A DNA stretch of 37,366 bases from NCBI GenBank assembly GCA_015272155.1, contig JACYME010000248.1:1-37366 (forward strand). The letters are read 5' to 3'. Both the position numbers and the translations under genes were made by a program. Each line of letters begins with the position of its first letter. Positions within the stretch are counted from its first letter, which is position 1. This document shows, in pieces, positions 17,482 to 26,709 of the stretch. This DNA is from Leptolyngbyaceae cyanobacterium T60_A2020_046. GTDB lineage: Bacteria; Cyanobacteriota; Cyanobacteriia; Phormidesmidales; Phormidesmidaceae. The notes beneath the pieces were generated by a model. The model did not search any database and was not told the origin of the DNA. It saw nothing but the letters and a program-made list of their open reading frames with translations.

Positions 17482-17970
17482 CTAACGCTGAAACCATGCA
17501 GTGAGGGCCACGGCAAGGGCGTCGGCGGCGTCATCGGGCTTAGGAATGACAGACAGGTTCAGTTCGTGGGCGACGGCGTCTTGCACCATGCCCTTATCGG
17601 CATTGCCATAGCCCGTGAGTGCCTGCTTGATTTGAGCAGGCGTAAATTCCACCAGGGGTAGATTGTGTTGCGCCAAGACCAGCAGCACAACCCCGCGCGC
17701 TTGGGCAACCAAAATCGTGTTGCCCATGCGATAGAAAAAGAGTTTCTCTAGGGCAACGAGATCGGGTTGAAACTGCTGCACCAAGCTGTGGAGGTCGTCA
17801 TACAAAATTCTGAGGCGATCGCCAACAGGGGCTTTGGCTGGGGTTTCCACAACACCAAAGTCGATGACGCAAGCCCCGGCAGCATTCTCCGCAGCGTCAC
17901 CTACACCCGCGATCGCCCCAAACCCGAGAATCGCTAACCCAGGGTCAAGCCCCAGGATGCGCTGGGCCAC
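17482..17970 (-). CDS. ruvC: Holliday junction resolvase RuvC
   Basis: A 162-residue endonuclease that cuts Holliday junctions moved by RuvAB. The acidic catalytic residues are in place: Asp in [14 protein letters not shown] near the N-terminus, Glu in [11 protein letters not shown], and Asp residues in [16 protein letters not shown] near the C-terminus. [14 protein letters not shown] and [22 protein letters not shown] are typical RuvC blocks. It starts with GTG at 17970, whose G is the last base of the chlI TAG stop (TAGTG), a one-base overlap implying translational coupling to chlI. The stops of ruvC and the permease gene lie 29 bp apart. Confidence 0.95.
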   Translation of the reverse strand: MAQRILGLDPGLAILGFGAIAGVGDAAENAAGACVIDFGVVETPAKAPVGDRLRILYDDLHSLVQQFQPDLVALEKLFFYRMGNTILVAQARGVVLLVLAQHNLPLVEFTPAQIKQALTGYGNADKGMVQDAVAHELNLSVIPKPDDAADALAVALTAWFQR

Positions 17971-19064
17971 TAGCTGACGCCCGCAGGCTGGCGACCGTTG
18001 GCCTCTGCATCATCGAGTGCGACGCCAAAGACCTGGCTAAACACCTTCTCGACCTTGTAGCCCGAGTCAATGGACTCTAGGGGATCCTTCCGCAGGCGGT
18101 GGCGCAGGCAGAGGGCAATCACCCGGCGGATATCGTCCAAGGTGACTTCCGTGCGCCCTTCGTAGGCCGCGATCGCCTTGGCCGCGCGATTGGTCACGAT
18201 ATCACCGCGCAGACCATCCACATCCAGCTCAGAACACACCTGGGAAATTTTCACCCGCAGGTCGTGGTCAATCGTGACCTGGGACAGCCGCCCTTGAGCG
18301 GCGACCAGCTTGGCCTGGAGGGCTTGCTGTTGTTCAGCATATTGGGCGAGGTAGGTTTGCGGATCTTGGTCAAAATCAGACCGTTGCTCCACAATTTGCA
18401 CCCGCAGCTCAGGGTCGCGGACGGTGCGAATCTCGGCGTGCATCCCAAAGCGATCGAGCAACTGGGGACGCAATTCCCCTTCCTCGGGGTTGCCAGAACC
18501 GACCAGCACAAACTGAGCTGGGTGCCGAATCGAAATCCCTTCCCGCTCCACGGTGTTCCATCCCGAGGCGGCGGAGTCGAGCAAGACATCGACGAGGTGG
18601 TCATCCAGCAGGTTGACCTCATCCACGTATAGAATGCCGCGATTGGCCTTTGCCAGCAGGCCGGGCTCAAAGGCTTTGACCCCTTCAGACAAGGCTTTTT
18701 CAATATCAATGGTGCCGCAGACCCGGTCTTCGGTGGCGCCGAGGGGGAGATCGACCATCGGTACTTTTTTCTTGGCGATGGTTGGAGCTTTGCCACCGAG
18801 TTCCTGCAAAACGTCGGGATCTTGGGGGGAGCGGTTGAAGGGATCGTCCGCGACTACATCAATTTCGGGCAGGAGGTCAGCCAGGGCGCGAATGGTGGTG
18901 GATTTGCCGGTGCCGCGATCGCCCATAATCATCACGCCGCCAATGCGAGGGTCAATCACATTCAGCAGCAGGGCAAGCTTCATGTCGTCTTGCCCAATCA
19001 CCGCAGTAAACGGAAAGACGGCTCGACGTGGGGCGGTGGTGGGTTTTGCGGCAGTCACAGTCAC
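17970..19064 (-). CDS. chlI: Magnesium chelatase ATPase subunit I
   Basis: A 364-residue AAA+ ATPase that, with ChlD and ChlH, inserts magnesium into protoporphyrin IX at the first committed step of chlorophyll synthesis. It begins [19 protein letters not shown]. Walker A is GDRGTGKST (about 49-57), Walker B is [20 protein letters not shown] (about 144-163), and sensor/arginine residues lie in [19 protein letters not shown]. The C-terminal helical lid includes [21 protein letters not shown]. Length fits the cyanobacterial and plastid enzyme. ruvC follows with a one-base overlap. About 200 bp separate its start from the glycosyltransferase gene. Confidence 0.97.
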   Translation of the reverse strand: MTVTAAKPTTAPRRAVFPFTAVIGQDDMKLALLLNVIDPRIGGVMIMGDRGTGKSTTIRALADLLPEIDVVADDPFNRSPQDPDVLQELGGKAPTIAKKKVPMVDLPLGATEDRVCGTIDIEKALSEGVKAFEPGLLAKANRGILYVDEVNLLDDHLVDVLLDSAASGWNTVEREGISIRHPAQFVLVGSGNPEEGELRPQLLDRFGMHAEIRTVRDPELRVQIVEQRSDFDQDPQTYLAQYAEQQQALQAKLVAAQGRLSQVTIDHDLRVKISQVCSELDVDGLRGDIVTNRAAKAIAAYEGRTEVTLDDIRRVIALCLRHRLRKDPLESIDSGYKVEKVFSQVFGVALDDAEANGRQPAGVS

Positions 19065-19272
19065 AAGCAGCTAACTCTCTACAACTTTATTGACGAACAG
19101 CGTTACAGACGTTAATCGCCACCCCTCATTGTGCCATACGGGTTTGTGCCTATCGGTTCGATTTGCCGCCTTCCGGTGAGAATTGTGATCTCTGGGCCGA
19201 CTCAGGGCTGCCGCGATCGCGCTTCCATGCCCAACCCAACCTACGCCACACGCTGGAACTGAGCGCAGACCG

Positions 19273-21051
19273 TTATCGACAGCGGTAGTGGCTGTAGCGG
19301 TAGCTGCCCTTGTTGCCCGTTGGCGTGTCTGCATCTGGGAGGCACTGGGCTGCTGTGAGGTCAGGCGTCTCGTTCAAAACCCACAGGTCAAAGGGCCGTG
19401 GATGGGGGGAGAGTTGCTCAACGAGCATTCGGTGGGGCGGTTTTTGGGCTCCGTAGCCTCGCCGCACAACCAAAAACTCAGGACTTCCCTGCCACAGGCT
19501 GTCGGACGCAGTGGGTGAAAAGTGGCGCTCAATTTCCCACGCAACGCTGAGGATTTCAATGCCGATCGCGGTGGGTTTGCGCGAAATCAACGAGGCTGTA
19601 GCAAAGACAACGGGATCCTCAGAGTGGGTCTGGACGAAAGTGACGAAGCGATCAGGGTTGTAGAACTTGCTGAAGGCTAAGTCATTTACGACCCAGAGGC
19701 TGCTGATCAAGCTCACGACCCAAACGATCTGCACAAAGCGTCGCCCCGAAAGTCGCCAGCGGGTGAGCGGAATGCCTAGGCTGGCCGCGCCCGCTGGGTC
19801 ACAATGGGGCCAGTAGTGGGCGAGGATGCCCCCCAGGAGAATGACCAAGGCCGGATAGTAAGTGAATTTGTACCGCAGTCCCCGACTGATATCTGCCCCA
19901 TAGCCGTAGCAAATCAAGGCGAAGATGCCGAGCATGGCGAGCCAAAAGCCCCCCATGATCCAGAGGCCAATCTGTCCTTGGCGATCGCGGGCAATGGCCT
20001 TTGTTCCAGCAATCAAACGGGGTGTTACCCAAGCCGCGATCGCTAACATCACCACAATCGACCCAGCAACAACCGCAACCTTGATCGGCGTATCGGCGAA
20101 GAAGGTGATTGGCGTCAGCACCGTAAAAATCAGGGCAAGCAGAGTGTGAATAATCGGGTTGAGCCACGCGCTAAGGCTTCGCAGGTCGCTGTTTAAGTTG
20201 CTAGACTGTGGACTACCATAGAACCGCAGCACGATGGGAGCCCAGACCAGAACCCCGATCGCAGTGCCCACTGCGGCGATGTAGATGCGTTGCCAGTGGC
20301 GTTTCCACAGCACAGCAGCACCGTCTTGGCGCACCTGCCAAGCCGCGATCGCCCCCAACACCACCGCTTCGCCCCCAAAGGTCAGCATTGAAAAGTAATG
20401 GTTGGCAAAGGCGAGCCCGTTGATCCCAAGCCACCCCAGCACCAGCCGCCAAGTTGGGCTGCGGGACTGCCAAACCTGCTGCGCTGCGATCGCAAAGCAG
20501 CCGAGGGATGCCGTCACCAACGCGATCGCCAAGCCATAGTGACGAGCCTCTTGGGACAAAAAGACCCCCAAGGGCGACACCGCCATAAATGCCGCAGCCA
20601 AAAGCCCAGCCATGCTGGACTGAAAGGCCACTCGCCCGACCCAAAATGCCAGGGGAATCGCCAGTGCGCCGCACAGAGCAGACAGCGATCGCGCTACCGC
20701 CAAGCTCTCTAACCCAGCATGGGGCGCAAACCAGTCTGACCACAGGTGGGCGATCGCAAAGTAAAGCGGCGGGTGATTATTCTCCGCCAAGAGATAGCGA
20801 ATGGTGTCGCCTACCGTGGCGCTGGGGTCAATGGTCAGCGGGCGCAGCGCTTCTTGAAGGGAAAGCACGCGATCGAGCCCCAACTCGTAGGTACTGTTGC
20901 CCAAGCTAAAAATTACCGTGCTGACTTCATCCATCCACGCAGGTTTTAGCGCGAGGTGGGTCAGCCGCAGCCCTAGCCCGAGAACGAACCAGAGACACAG
21001 CCAAAGAACAGAGAGATCGCGGGGTTCGCGATCGGACGGTAGTTGCATCAT
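19273..21051 (-). CDS. GT39/ArnT-type membrane glycosyltransferase
   Basis: A 592-residue polytopic membrane protein with about ten hydrophobic segments, starting at WLCLWFVLGLGLRLTHLAL. The first periplasmic loop holds the acidic motif WMDEVSTVIFSLG expected for GT-C transferases that use polyprenyl-phosphate sugars. NNHPPLYFAIAHLWSDWF and FLSQEARHYGLAIAL are further PMT/ArnT-family blocks. The C-terminal ~110 residues after VNDLAFSKFYNPDRF form a soluble domain. The natural acceptor (protein, lipid or polysaccharide) cannot be read from sequence. The start is ATG 21051 or 21048. It is transcribed in the direction of chlI but about 200 bp away. Confidence 0.8.
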   Translation of the reverse strand: MMQLPSDREPRDLSVLWLCLWFVLGLGLRLTHLALKPAWMDEVSTVIFSLGNSTYELGLDRVLSLQEALRPLTIDPSATVGDTIRYLLAENNHPPLYFAIAHLWSDWFAPHAGLESLAVARSLSALCGALAIPLAFWVGRVAFQSSMAGLLAAAFMAVSPLGVFLSQEARHYGLAIALVTASLGCFAIAAQQVWQSRSPTWRLVLGWLGINGLAFANHYFSMLTFGGEAVVLGAIAAWQVRQDGAAVLWKRHWQRIYIAAVGTAIGVLVWAPIVLRFYGSPQSSNLNSDLRSLSAWLNPIIHTLLALIFTVLTPITFFADTPIKVAVVAGSIVVMLAIAAWVTPRLIAGTKAIARDRQGQIGLWIMGGFWLAMLGIFALICYGYGADISRGLRYKFTYYPALVILLGGILAHYWPHCDPAGAASLGIPLTRWRLSGRRFVQIVWVVSLISSLWVVNDLAFSKFYNPDRFVTFVQTHSEDPVVFATASLISRKPTAIGIEILSVAWEIERHFSPTASDSLWQGSPEFLVVRRGYGAQKPPHRMLVEQLSPHPRPFDLWVLNETPDLTAAQCLPDADTPTGNKGSYRYSHYRCR

Positions 21052-21669
21052 TAGAGCCCCTGAGTATTGCTGTGATTCGCCGCGATCTCACCCAGAATAG
21101 GGCAAGGCCAGCAACGCAAGTGATTTGATGGTTATTCTGCCACACCCCACGGGCGCACCATCTCCCCAACTCGCTCGCCTGGGACAATCACAGCGCATCG
21201 AAAATTCTCAATGAAAGACAGCCCCAAAATCAGGACGGGAAAATTATTCCTAAAAAGGGAATTTACTCCATGGCCCTCAGGGGGCGATCGCGGAAGGCTG
21301 CCATTCTATACCTTTTACAGAATCCCCCTTGCCTCCAAGTTCAGCGATCCCATTCCATTGAGAAACCCATTTTCAAGCATTTCAGGACTTATCACTGCGG
21401 TAAACGAATGTTAAATAAATCTAGCCGTGCATTAAGAAACGCATCGAACTGTGGAAGCCGTTCCCCCATCGGGCAGTCTATTACAAGAGCCAGGGATGGC
21501 AGATCAAAGCCCCAACATCCTGATTCGTCCACCCTAGCTTAGGCTCTAAAAGTCGATGTTTTGACTGCCATTCCGAATTGGCATGGTGTTGGCAAAACGC
21601 CTTAATCACCATCATCAAGCATTGATTTTGAGCTATGCTGTTCGCTCTTTTTGCATGGGTGATAATTTT
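21052..21669. promoter_or_regulatory. Divergent intergenic region before the orphan phycobiliprotein gene
   Basis: 618 bp between the glycosyltransferase (minus) and the phycobiliprotein-like gene (plus). It should carry both promoters. Reading frames inside are short, poor in coding character and without ribosome binding sites. I see no RNA gene or repeat. Confidence 0.4.
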
Positions 21670-22143
21670 ATGCCTGCACTCAACCATCGTCTTCAGCAAA
21701 CCATCATCGACGCAGATGGATGCTATCTCACTTCCGACGAACTTCGTCCCCTCGAAACCTACTTTGAAACCTATCAAAAGCGTCTAGAAGTTTATCAGCA
21801 AATCAGTCAGCATAGTAATGCGCTGGTTCTCGCTGCACTAAAGAAGTTTGCACGCGTGCATCCTGACGTCATCCAAAAAAGTGGTAAGCGATGCCAGTTT
21901 GATATGACTCAGGTCTTGCGCTATATCGCCCTCTCTATCCTGCTTGATGATGAATTCATGTTCCAGGAAAAGATGATGTTCTGGCTCGATACAATGTTGC
22001 GTGCCCATCGCAAACAAGAAGTTTGCGCCAAGGCCTATCACTACCTACAAGAAGTCATCCAAGAAACGATGTCTGTGAAGGTAAATGAAATGGTTCGCCC
22101 CTTCATCACCCTGGTTTCAGAATCTCTACAGCCCTATCGCTAA
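21670..22143 (+). CDS. Orphan phycobiliprotein-family (allophycocyanin-like) protein
   Basis: A 157-residue all-helical protein of the phycobilisome globin-like family. DADGCYLTSDELRPLETYFETYQKRLEVYQQI covers the N-terminal helices. The chromophore segment KRCQFDMTQVLRYIALSILLDDE matches the ApcB pattern C-x-x-D-x6-LRY exactly in spacing. Cys75 is the bilin-attachment position and Asp78 the pyrrole-contact position; the usual arginine between them is Phe77. The C-terminus resembles the last helices of allophycocyanin. It is not adjacent to apc or cpc operons. It could be an ApcD/ApcF/AplA-like subunit. The start is ATG 21670 or ATG 21655, neither with a clear ribosome binding site. The linker gene follows after 179 bp on the same strand. 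Confidence 0.8.
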   Translation: MPALNHRLQQTIIDADGCYLTSDELRPLETYFETYQKRLEVYQQISQHSNALVLAALKKFARVHPDVIQKSGKRCQFDMTQVLRYIALSILLDDEFMFQEKMMFWLDTMLRAHRKQEVCAKAYHYLQEVIQETMSVKVNEMVRPFITLVSESLQPYR

Positions 22144-22322
22144 GCTCTCGACAGCCTAAAGTCATCGCGGGATTTCGACTACCGTTACCAGCCTATTTCG
22201 CGGCGCACCGAAGGTAGTTTGAGTTCCACGTCTTTGGGTGAGTTCGTCCGTGCAAAATATCCCTGAGAAATCGCCCCCTTTCTCATTTCTCCGTTTCGGA
22301 AACCCCTTGAGGAAGGTTCATC

Positions 22323-23054
22323 ATGAAATCGACTGCGACAAAGGTGACCGTTGATCGCAAATCGTCTGTCCGCGATCGCGAAGCTGCCCTGTTTAGAATC
22401 TACGCCCAGGTTCTCGAGCGCCAACTCTACGCCTACGAACGTCGGCTTTTAGGAGTCGCTGAAAAAGACTTCCTAAACGAAAAAATTGGCGTTAAGCGAT
22501 TCCTAAAAATCCTAGGTCACTCAGAGGTTTACCTCAGCGAGTTTTATGAAAATAGCTCAAATCTCAAGTTTCTAGAGCTATGTTTCAAGCACTTTATGGG
22601 GCGTGCGCCCTACGATCGCGAGGAAATGCGCTACTACTGTAACGTGCTAATGCGCGACGGCGTCAAGGCACTGATCACAGAACTGATTGACTCTGAAGAA
22701 TATCGCAAACACTTCGGTTGTTTCACGGTACCCCACCCCATTGAAGAAAACACCTATGTGTCGCCAAAGGCATATCTAGAAAGTGATATTCTCAATCAAG
22801 AATTCCACGGTCGGCGTGGCTTTATTGTGCCGACGATGCTGTGGCACGATTTAGGGCTAGAGTGTGACGGTGGCCATTGCGCGTTGCAACAGCCGCAAAA
22901 TATGGACTTCTCAAACCAGGCCAATATTGATCGCGTGGAATTGTTCCAAGCCCTACGCCGGATGCAGCCCGAAGATTTGGAAGAAGTTGCTGCTGCTCTG
23001 CCGCCTCAACAACGGGCCATGCTCAGCCAAGTTTTGATCAAAAGCGGACGCTAA
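22323..23054 (+). CDS. Phycobilisome linker-domain protein (CpcG-like, short)
   Basis: A 243-residue soluble protein. Residues ~18-140 are a PBS_linker_poly domain: EAALFRIYAQVLERQLYAYER, FLNEKIGVKRFLKILGHSEVYLSEFYE, NLKFLELCFKHFMGRAPYDREEM, and LITELIDSEEYRKHFG. The remaining ~100 residues include SPKAYLESDILNQEFHGRRG and a charged C-terminal helix, and match no rod or core linker tail I recognise. No membrane helix like that of CpcL is present. GAGGAAGG lies just before the ATG. With the phycobiliprotein gene 179 bp upstream it forms a likely two-gene unit, which suggests this linker binds that subunit. Confidence 0.85.
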   Translation: MKSTATKVTVDRKSSVRDREAALFRIYAQVLERQLYAYERRLLGVAEKDFLNEKIGVKRFLKILGHSEVYLSEFYENSSNLKFLELCFKHFMGRAPYDREEMRYYCNVLMRDGVKALITELIDSEEYRKHFGCFTVPHPIEENTYVSPKAYLESDILNQEFHGRRGFIVPTMLWHDLGLECDGGHCALQQPQNMDFSNQANIDRVELFQALRRMQPEDLEEVAAALPPQQRAMLSQVLIKSGR

Positions 23055-23334
23055 TCCTAAGATTTCGCGTTTCATGCTCACTTCTCAACTGCCCGGCGAC
23101 TGTGACCCAATCGCTGGGCTTTCTCATGCACAAGGTAATTCACCACAACCCGTAACCGAGTTCTACCACGCTGCCCAGTTGTCACCCAGAATCTCGCTTA
23201 ATATACCTTGCAAAGACCTGCTGAAATTTGAGAATTCTGTCAAGCATCCAGGAAAACTGCTTCAGCTAGTCTTTACTTTGGAATGAGGGGATTTCCGATC
23301 TCAGTTGTCACGGGCAGCCTGGGGTAGCGATGCA

Positions 23335-24099
23335 TTAAGCAATGCGATTTGTGCTGCGGAGGGTGACGTTGACCCCTTCATTGGATTGTTCAAGAACGAG
23401 CAGTGGCGTAGGCTTAGCCTTTTGATCCCAGTGCATATAGGCGATACGGCCTTGAATAGTAGGCTGCCAGGATCCGCCTTCTGCTTGGGGACTTAGGAAG
23501 GTTTCGATACACTCAATAATTTGATTAATCGTTGTTGAGGTTGCCTGGGTTGGCAGCTTTGCAAGTTTAATTTGAATGCGAAAAAGCACCCGAGTTTTCG
23601 ATCCCAGGGCTTCGCTAGTTTTGTATACCACGTCAAAAATTTGATCGATTTGCCGAGGTTTGCTGGCAATCCCAACCATGCCCGATTCTGCCTGTCGAGG
23701 GCGCATGGCAACGCTGAGTTGTTGCTTTACCTTCACCTTGAGCTGGTTCACGATGCCAAAGTGAAAGAGTTCCTCATCCATTCGCATCCGCAGGTAGTCG
23801 AGGTTAAATTCGCGGGAGTGAATGAGGTCGGGGTTGCGCTCCATTTTGGTAATGGTGCCGAGCGCCATCTTGACCTTTTTTTGTAGTTCTTGGTTTTTGT
23901 AGGTTTCAAATTTGAGCTGTTTGGTTAGGCGCTTGTGCTGAAGATAGCTCAGCACGCCGAGGCCCACGATCGCGATCGCAAGTACGCCCGATGTCACCAT
24001 CCAGAGATTGAGCCCAGCGGGTGCCTCGGCGGCAGGGGCGGGTTCTGGTGCCGGCGTTTGGGCCATGAGGGGTTGGGCGGGCACAGACAAGGGCTGCAT
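23335..24099 (-). CDS. Membrane-anchored protein of unknown function
   Basis: A 254-residue protein. After a Pro/Ala-rich N-terminus (PAPEPAPAAEAPAG), one transmembrane segment WMVTSGVLAIAIVGLGVLSYL spans about residues 33-53. A coiled-coil-like stretch follows (LTKQLKFETYKNQELQKKVKMAL), then a soluble domain with EFNLDYLRMRMDEELFHFGIVNQLKVKVKQQL. No known catalytic motif is seen. I think it belongs to a conserved cyanobacterial family but cannot name it. The start at 24099 has no clear ribosome binding site; ATG 24066 is an alternative. It ends 280 bp from the linker stop, convergently, and follows the M15 gene on the same strand. Confidence 0.7.
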   Translation of the reverse strand: MQPLSVPAQPLMAQTPAPEPAPAAEAPAGLNLWMVTSGVLAIAIVGLGVLSYLQHKRLTKQLKFETYKNQELQKKVKMALGTITKMERNPDLIHSREFNLDYLRMRMDEELFHFGIVNQLKVKVKQQLSVAMRPRQAESGMVGIASKPRQIDQIFDVVYKTSEALGSKTRVLFRIQIKLAKLPTQATSTTINQIIECIETFLSPQAEGGSWQPTIQGRIAYMHWDQKAKPTPLLVLEQSNEGVNVTLRSTNRIA

Positions 24100-24181
24100 G
24101 GCAGAAAACTATCGGGTTACGCTACATCTTCCTACAGAGTTCCCGCCCGGTATCCCGGAGCATCAACCCGTGCAGGGGAGA

Positions 24182-25843
24182 TCAGTGCGTCCACCGAGAA
24201 CGATAGCCTCGGGCATCGAGGTGGCAGAGATAGGGATATTGAGCATAGCGACCCAGGCCACCGGGCCACCAAGGGTCGAGCGCCCAGTAGAGTTGATTGC
24301 CTGTGAGGCCGTCACAGTAGAAATCGATCGCGTCGCCGACAATATGCCGACTGGCCGACGCGCCCCCAACGCGGGCATTGATCTCTGGAGGCCGATACCA
24401 ACTGGTGATGTGGAAGGGGCGACCAATGCGATCGCGGGCTTCTTGGGCCAGCGCCGCAATACGAATAATGCCATCGACGGTGGCCTGATCCGGCGGCATC
24501 CGGGTGCCGCCTCGGGTTGCTTCTGCCCAGGTAAAGTTGCCGTTCGGCACGATGGATAGCCCCAGTTGAATGTTGCTCGGCGTCCAGCGGGCGGGGCGGG
24601 CGGGCAACGGCGGCGGCTCGGGAGCGGGCATGGCTTCGATCGCGTTGCGATTGGCGCGCTCCATCCGGCGCACATCCTCAAACAAAGACTGCACAGCAGG
24701 AATGCGCCCCTCCAGTCGCCGCCAAATCATCACAAGGCGAATCAATGCCTCTCGCTGCTGGGTGGTGCCCGCATAGCGGGTGGGAACGCTATCCCAAAAT
24801 TGAAGCAGGGCGCGGTCAATTTGGGCAGCGGCGGCGGCCATCGCAGCGGCGGCGTCAGTTTGGTTCACAAGCCGCTGGGGATCAATGCCTAGGCTTTGAA
24901 TGGCAGTAGTGCGTGAATCGAGCTGTTGCCACAGGCGATACCCCTCGGTGAGGGCAAAGCGCTGGTCGCCCCGGCCTCGATAGAATTCGGGCACTCGCTG
25001 CACAAAGGCCAACAGGGCCGGATCAATGATGGCAATGTTGGTTTCGTGGGCGGTGGGGTCGTCTTGGGCCAGCCACTGAATGGCTGCTTCGCGGGAGTCC
25101 ATCTGTCGCCAGATCTGCACGAGCCGGATCAGGGCTTCGCGCTGGTTGGGATATCCCGAGAAGTAACGGTTGGCCTGCTGAATAAAGGCGATCAGGGCTT
25201 GGTCGAGGGCGGCTTCGTCGATGAGGCCATTGACCTCAGGCACTTGAAAGGCGCTGGCAACGGCGGTCTCATTGTCGAGCTTACGCCAGATACGAGCAGC
25301 TTCTAAAAGCGCCTGACGTTGGAAGCTGAGGCGGTTGTAGTTGGGGGCAACTCGCTCTGAGAAGGCGAGCAATGCGCGATCGAGGTAGGCCAGGTTTTGG
25401 GGCAGTTGGTCGGCGCGATAGTCCGCCCGCATATCGGCCAGGTAGGCGGCGATCAGGCGTTCGGGATCGGTCGGTTCGAGTTGGGCAGATCGGCGATCGC
25501 TGGTGGGTGGAATAAAGCCTTCGGCAATGCGGCGCAAAAAGCGATCGCTATAGCGTCCCTCCGTGCCATCCCACAGATCTTTGCCCTGCCAGCCCTGGGC
25601 GGTAAGGGCATCGGTGAGGCTGCGGAGCGTATTCGCTGCGTATTGCACCTGCTCTGGAAACGTGTTCACCTGGGAGGGGGGAATCCGGTTGACGGGGGCG
25701 ATGCCTAGCCCGGTTTCGCCATCATCTAAGGGGGGAGCCTGATGGGTGGAGTAAAGAGCCGCCAGGATGGGTTTGTGAATTCCAGCCCGGGCAGCTTCGA
25801 TCAGATAGTAGTAGTTGCGCTGATCGGGGGAAAGCTTTGCCAT
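24182..25843 (-). CDS. M15-type peptidase with four helical repeats
   Basis: A 553-residue protein. The C-terminal ~120 residues are a peptidase M15A-type (D-Ala-D-Ala carboxypeptidase-like) domain: FHITSWYRPPEINARVGGA, then zinc ligands His500 and Asp507 in SRHIVGDAIDF, and His541 in YLCHLDARGYRSRW. Upstream are four repeats of about 47 residues (154-200, 213-260, 273-319, 341-388), each following L/I-D-x-A-L-(I/L)-x-F ... Y ... Q-R-x-A-L ... I/L-W-R/Q-x-L/M. A proline-rich linker (PAPEPPPLPARPAR) joins them to the peptidase. The first ~130 residues are a further domain, YYYLIEAARAGIHKPILAALY, of unclear function. No signal peptide is visible, which is odd for a cell-wall enzyme. ATG 25843 is chosen over the upstream 25870. 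Confidence 0.8.
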   Translation of the reverse strand: MAKLSPDQRNYYYLIEAARAGIHKPILAALYSTHQAPPLDDGETGLGIAPVNRIPPSQVNTFPEQVQYAANTLRSLTDALTAQGWQGKDLWDGTEGRYSDRFLRRIAEGFIPPTSDRRSAQLEPTDPERLIAAYLADMRADYRADQLPQNLAYLDRALLAFSERVAPNYNRLSFQRQALLEAARIWRKLDNETAVASAFQVPEVNGLIDEAALDQALIAFIQQANRYFSGYPNQREALIRLVQIWRQMDSREAAIQWLAQDDPTAHETNIAIIDPALLAFVQRVPEFYRGRGDQRFALTEGYRLWQQLDSRTTAIQSLGIDPQRLVNQTDAAAAMAAAAAQIDRALLQFWDSVPTRYAGTTQQREALIRLVMIWRRLEGRIPAVQSLFEDVRRMERANRNAIEAMPAPEPPPLPARPARWTPSNIQLGLSIVPNGNFTWAEATRGGTRMPPDQATVDGIIRIAALAQEARDRIGRPFHITSWYRPPEINARVGGASASRHIVGDAIDFYCDGLTGNQLYWALDPWWPGGLGRYAQYPYLCHLDARGYRSRWTH

Positions 25844-25884
25844 AGCCACGGTTGCCTGCAATATGCCCAAAGTTTAGGACGTTT

Positions 25885-26709
25885 ATGATACTTTCTCCGG
25901 CGAGTTTTGAAGATTCTTTCGCAAATTGGGGTGAATTATCGGCGGCATTGGCGCAGGTTGTGCTAGTTGCGACGGATATGGACGGCACCCTCACCCAGGA
26001 TGGCAAATTCACGGCGTCTCTATTGGCGTCACTGTCGCAGTTGGCGGCAGTCGAGATTCCGGTGGTGATTGTCACGGGACGCTCGGCGGGATGGGTGCAG
26101 GGAATTGCGGCCTATCTGCCTGTGGCCGGGGCGATCGCGGAAAATGGCGGTCTCTTTTTCCCACGGGGGGATGATACGCCCCAGCTCCTGGTGCCGATCG
26201 CGGCGATCGCCGATCACCGTCAGCAACTGGCGGCCCTGTTTCGCCAAATCCAGCATCACGTTCCGCAGGTGCAAGAATCGACAGACAACCGGTTTCGCCT
26301 GACGGATTGGACCTTTGACGTGGCGGGCCTAGCCGATGCTGAGTTGGATGCCATTGCGGATCTGTGTGCGGCGGCGGGCTGGGGCTTTACCTACAGCACA
26401 GTGCAGTGTCACCTGCGCCCCGCTAGTCAAGATAAGGGGCCGGGACTGGCGGCGGTGGTGCAGCGCTATTTTGCCGATGCGCCGCTGGCGCAGGTGTTGA
26501 CGGTGGGGGATAGCCCCAACGATGCGGGGTTGTTTGACCCGGCACAGTTTCCGCTGTCGGTGGGTGTGGCGAATGTGCGGCACTATCGCGATCGCCTGCC
26601 CCATTTTCCCCGTTGGGTCACGCCTTCTCCAGAGGCAGGGGGCTTTGAGGAGCTCGTGGCGGCGCTAGTGGCAAGCCGTTCGCGCGATCGCCATCCTGCG
26701 GCCCCTTGA
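25885..26709 (+). CDS. HAD-superfamily (Cof/type IIB) phosphatase
   Basis: A 274-residue cytosolic hydrolase. HAD motif I is VATDMDGTLT, motif II VVIVTGRSAGW, motif III lysine SQDKGPGLAAVVQRYF, and motif IV VLTVGDSPNDAGLF. The cap inserted between motifs II and III is of the type IIB (Cof-like, sugar-phosphatase-like) kind. The substrate cannot be assigned; family members act on sugar phosphates and nucleotides. ATG 25885 is chosen because a start at 25852 would run into the divergent M15 gene. Only 41 bp separate the two start codons. The last 127 bp overlap the 3' end of the TPR gene on the opposite strand. Confidence 0.85.
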   Translation: MILSPASFEDSFANWGELSAALAQVVLVATDMDGTLTQDGKFTASLLASLSQLAAVEIPVVIVTGRSAGWVQGIAAYLPVAGAIAENGGLFFPRGDDTPQLLVPIAAIADHRQQLAALFRQIQHHVPQVQESTDNRFRLTDWTFDVAGLADAELDAIADLCAAAGWGFTYSTVQCHLRPASQDKGPGLAAVVQRYFADAPLAQVLTVGDSPNDAGLFDPAQFPLSVGVANVRHYRDRLPHFPRWVTPSPEAGGFEELVAALVASRSRDRHPAAP

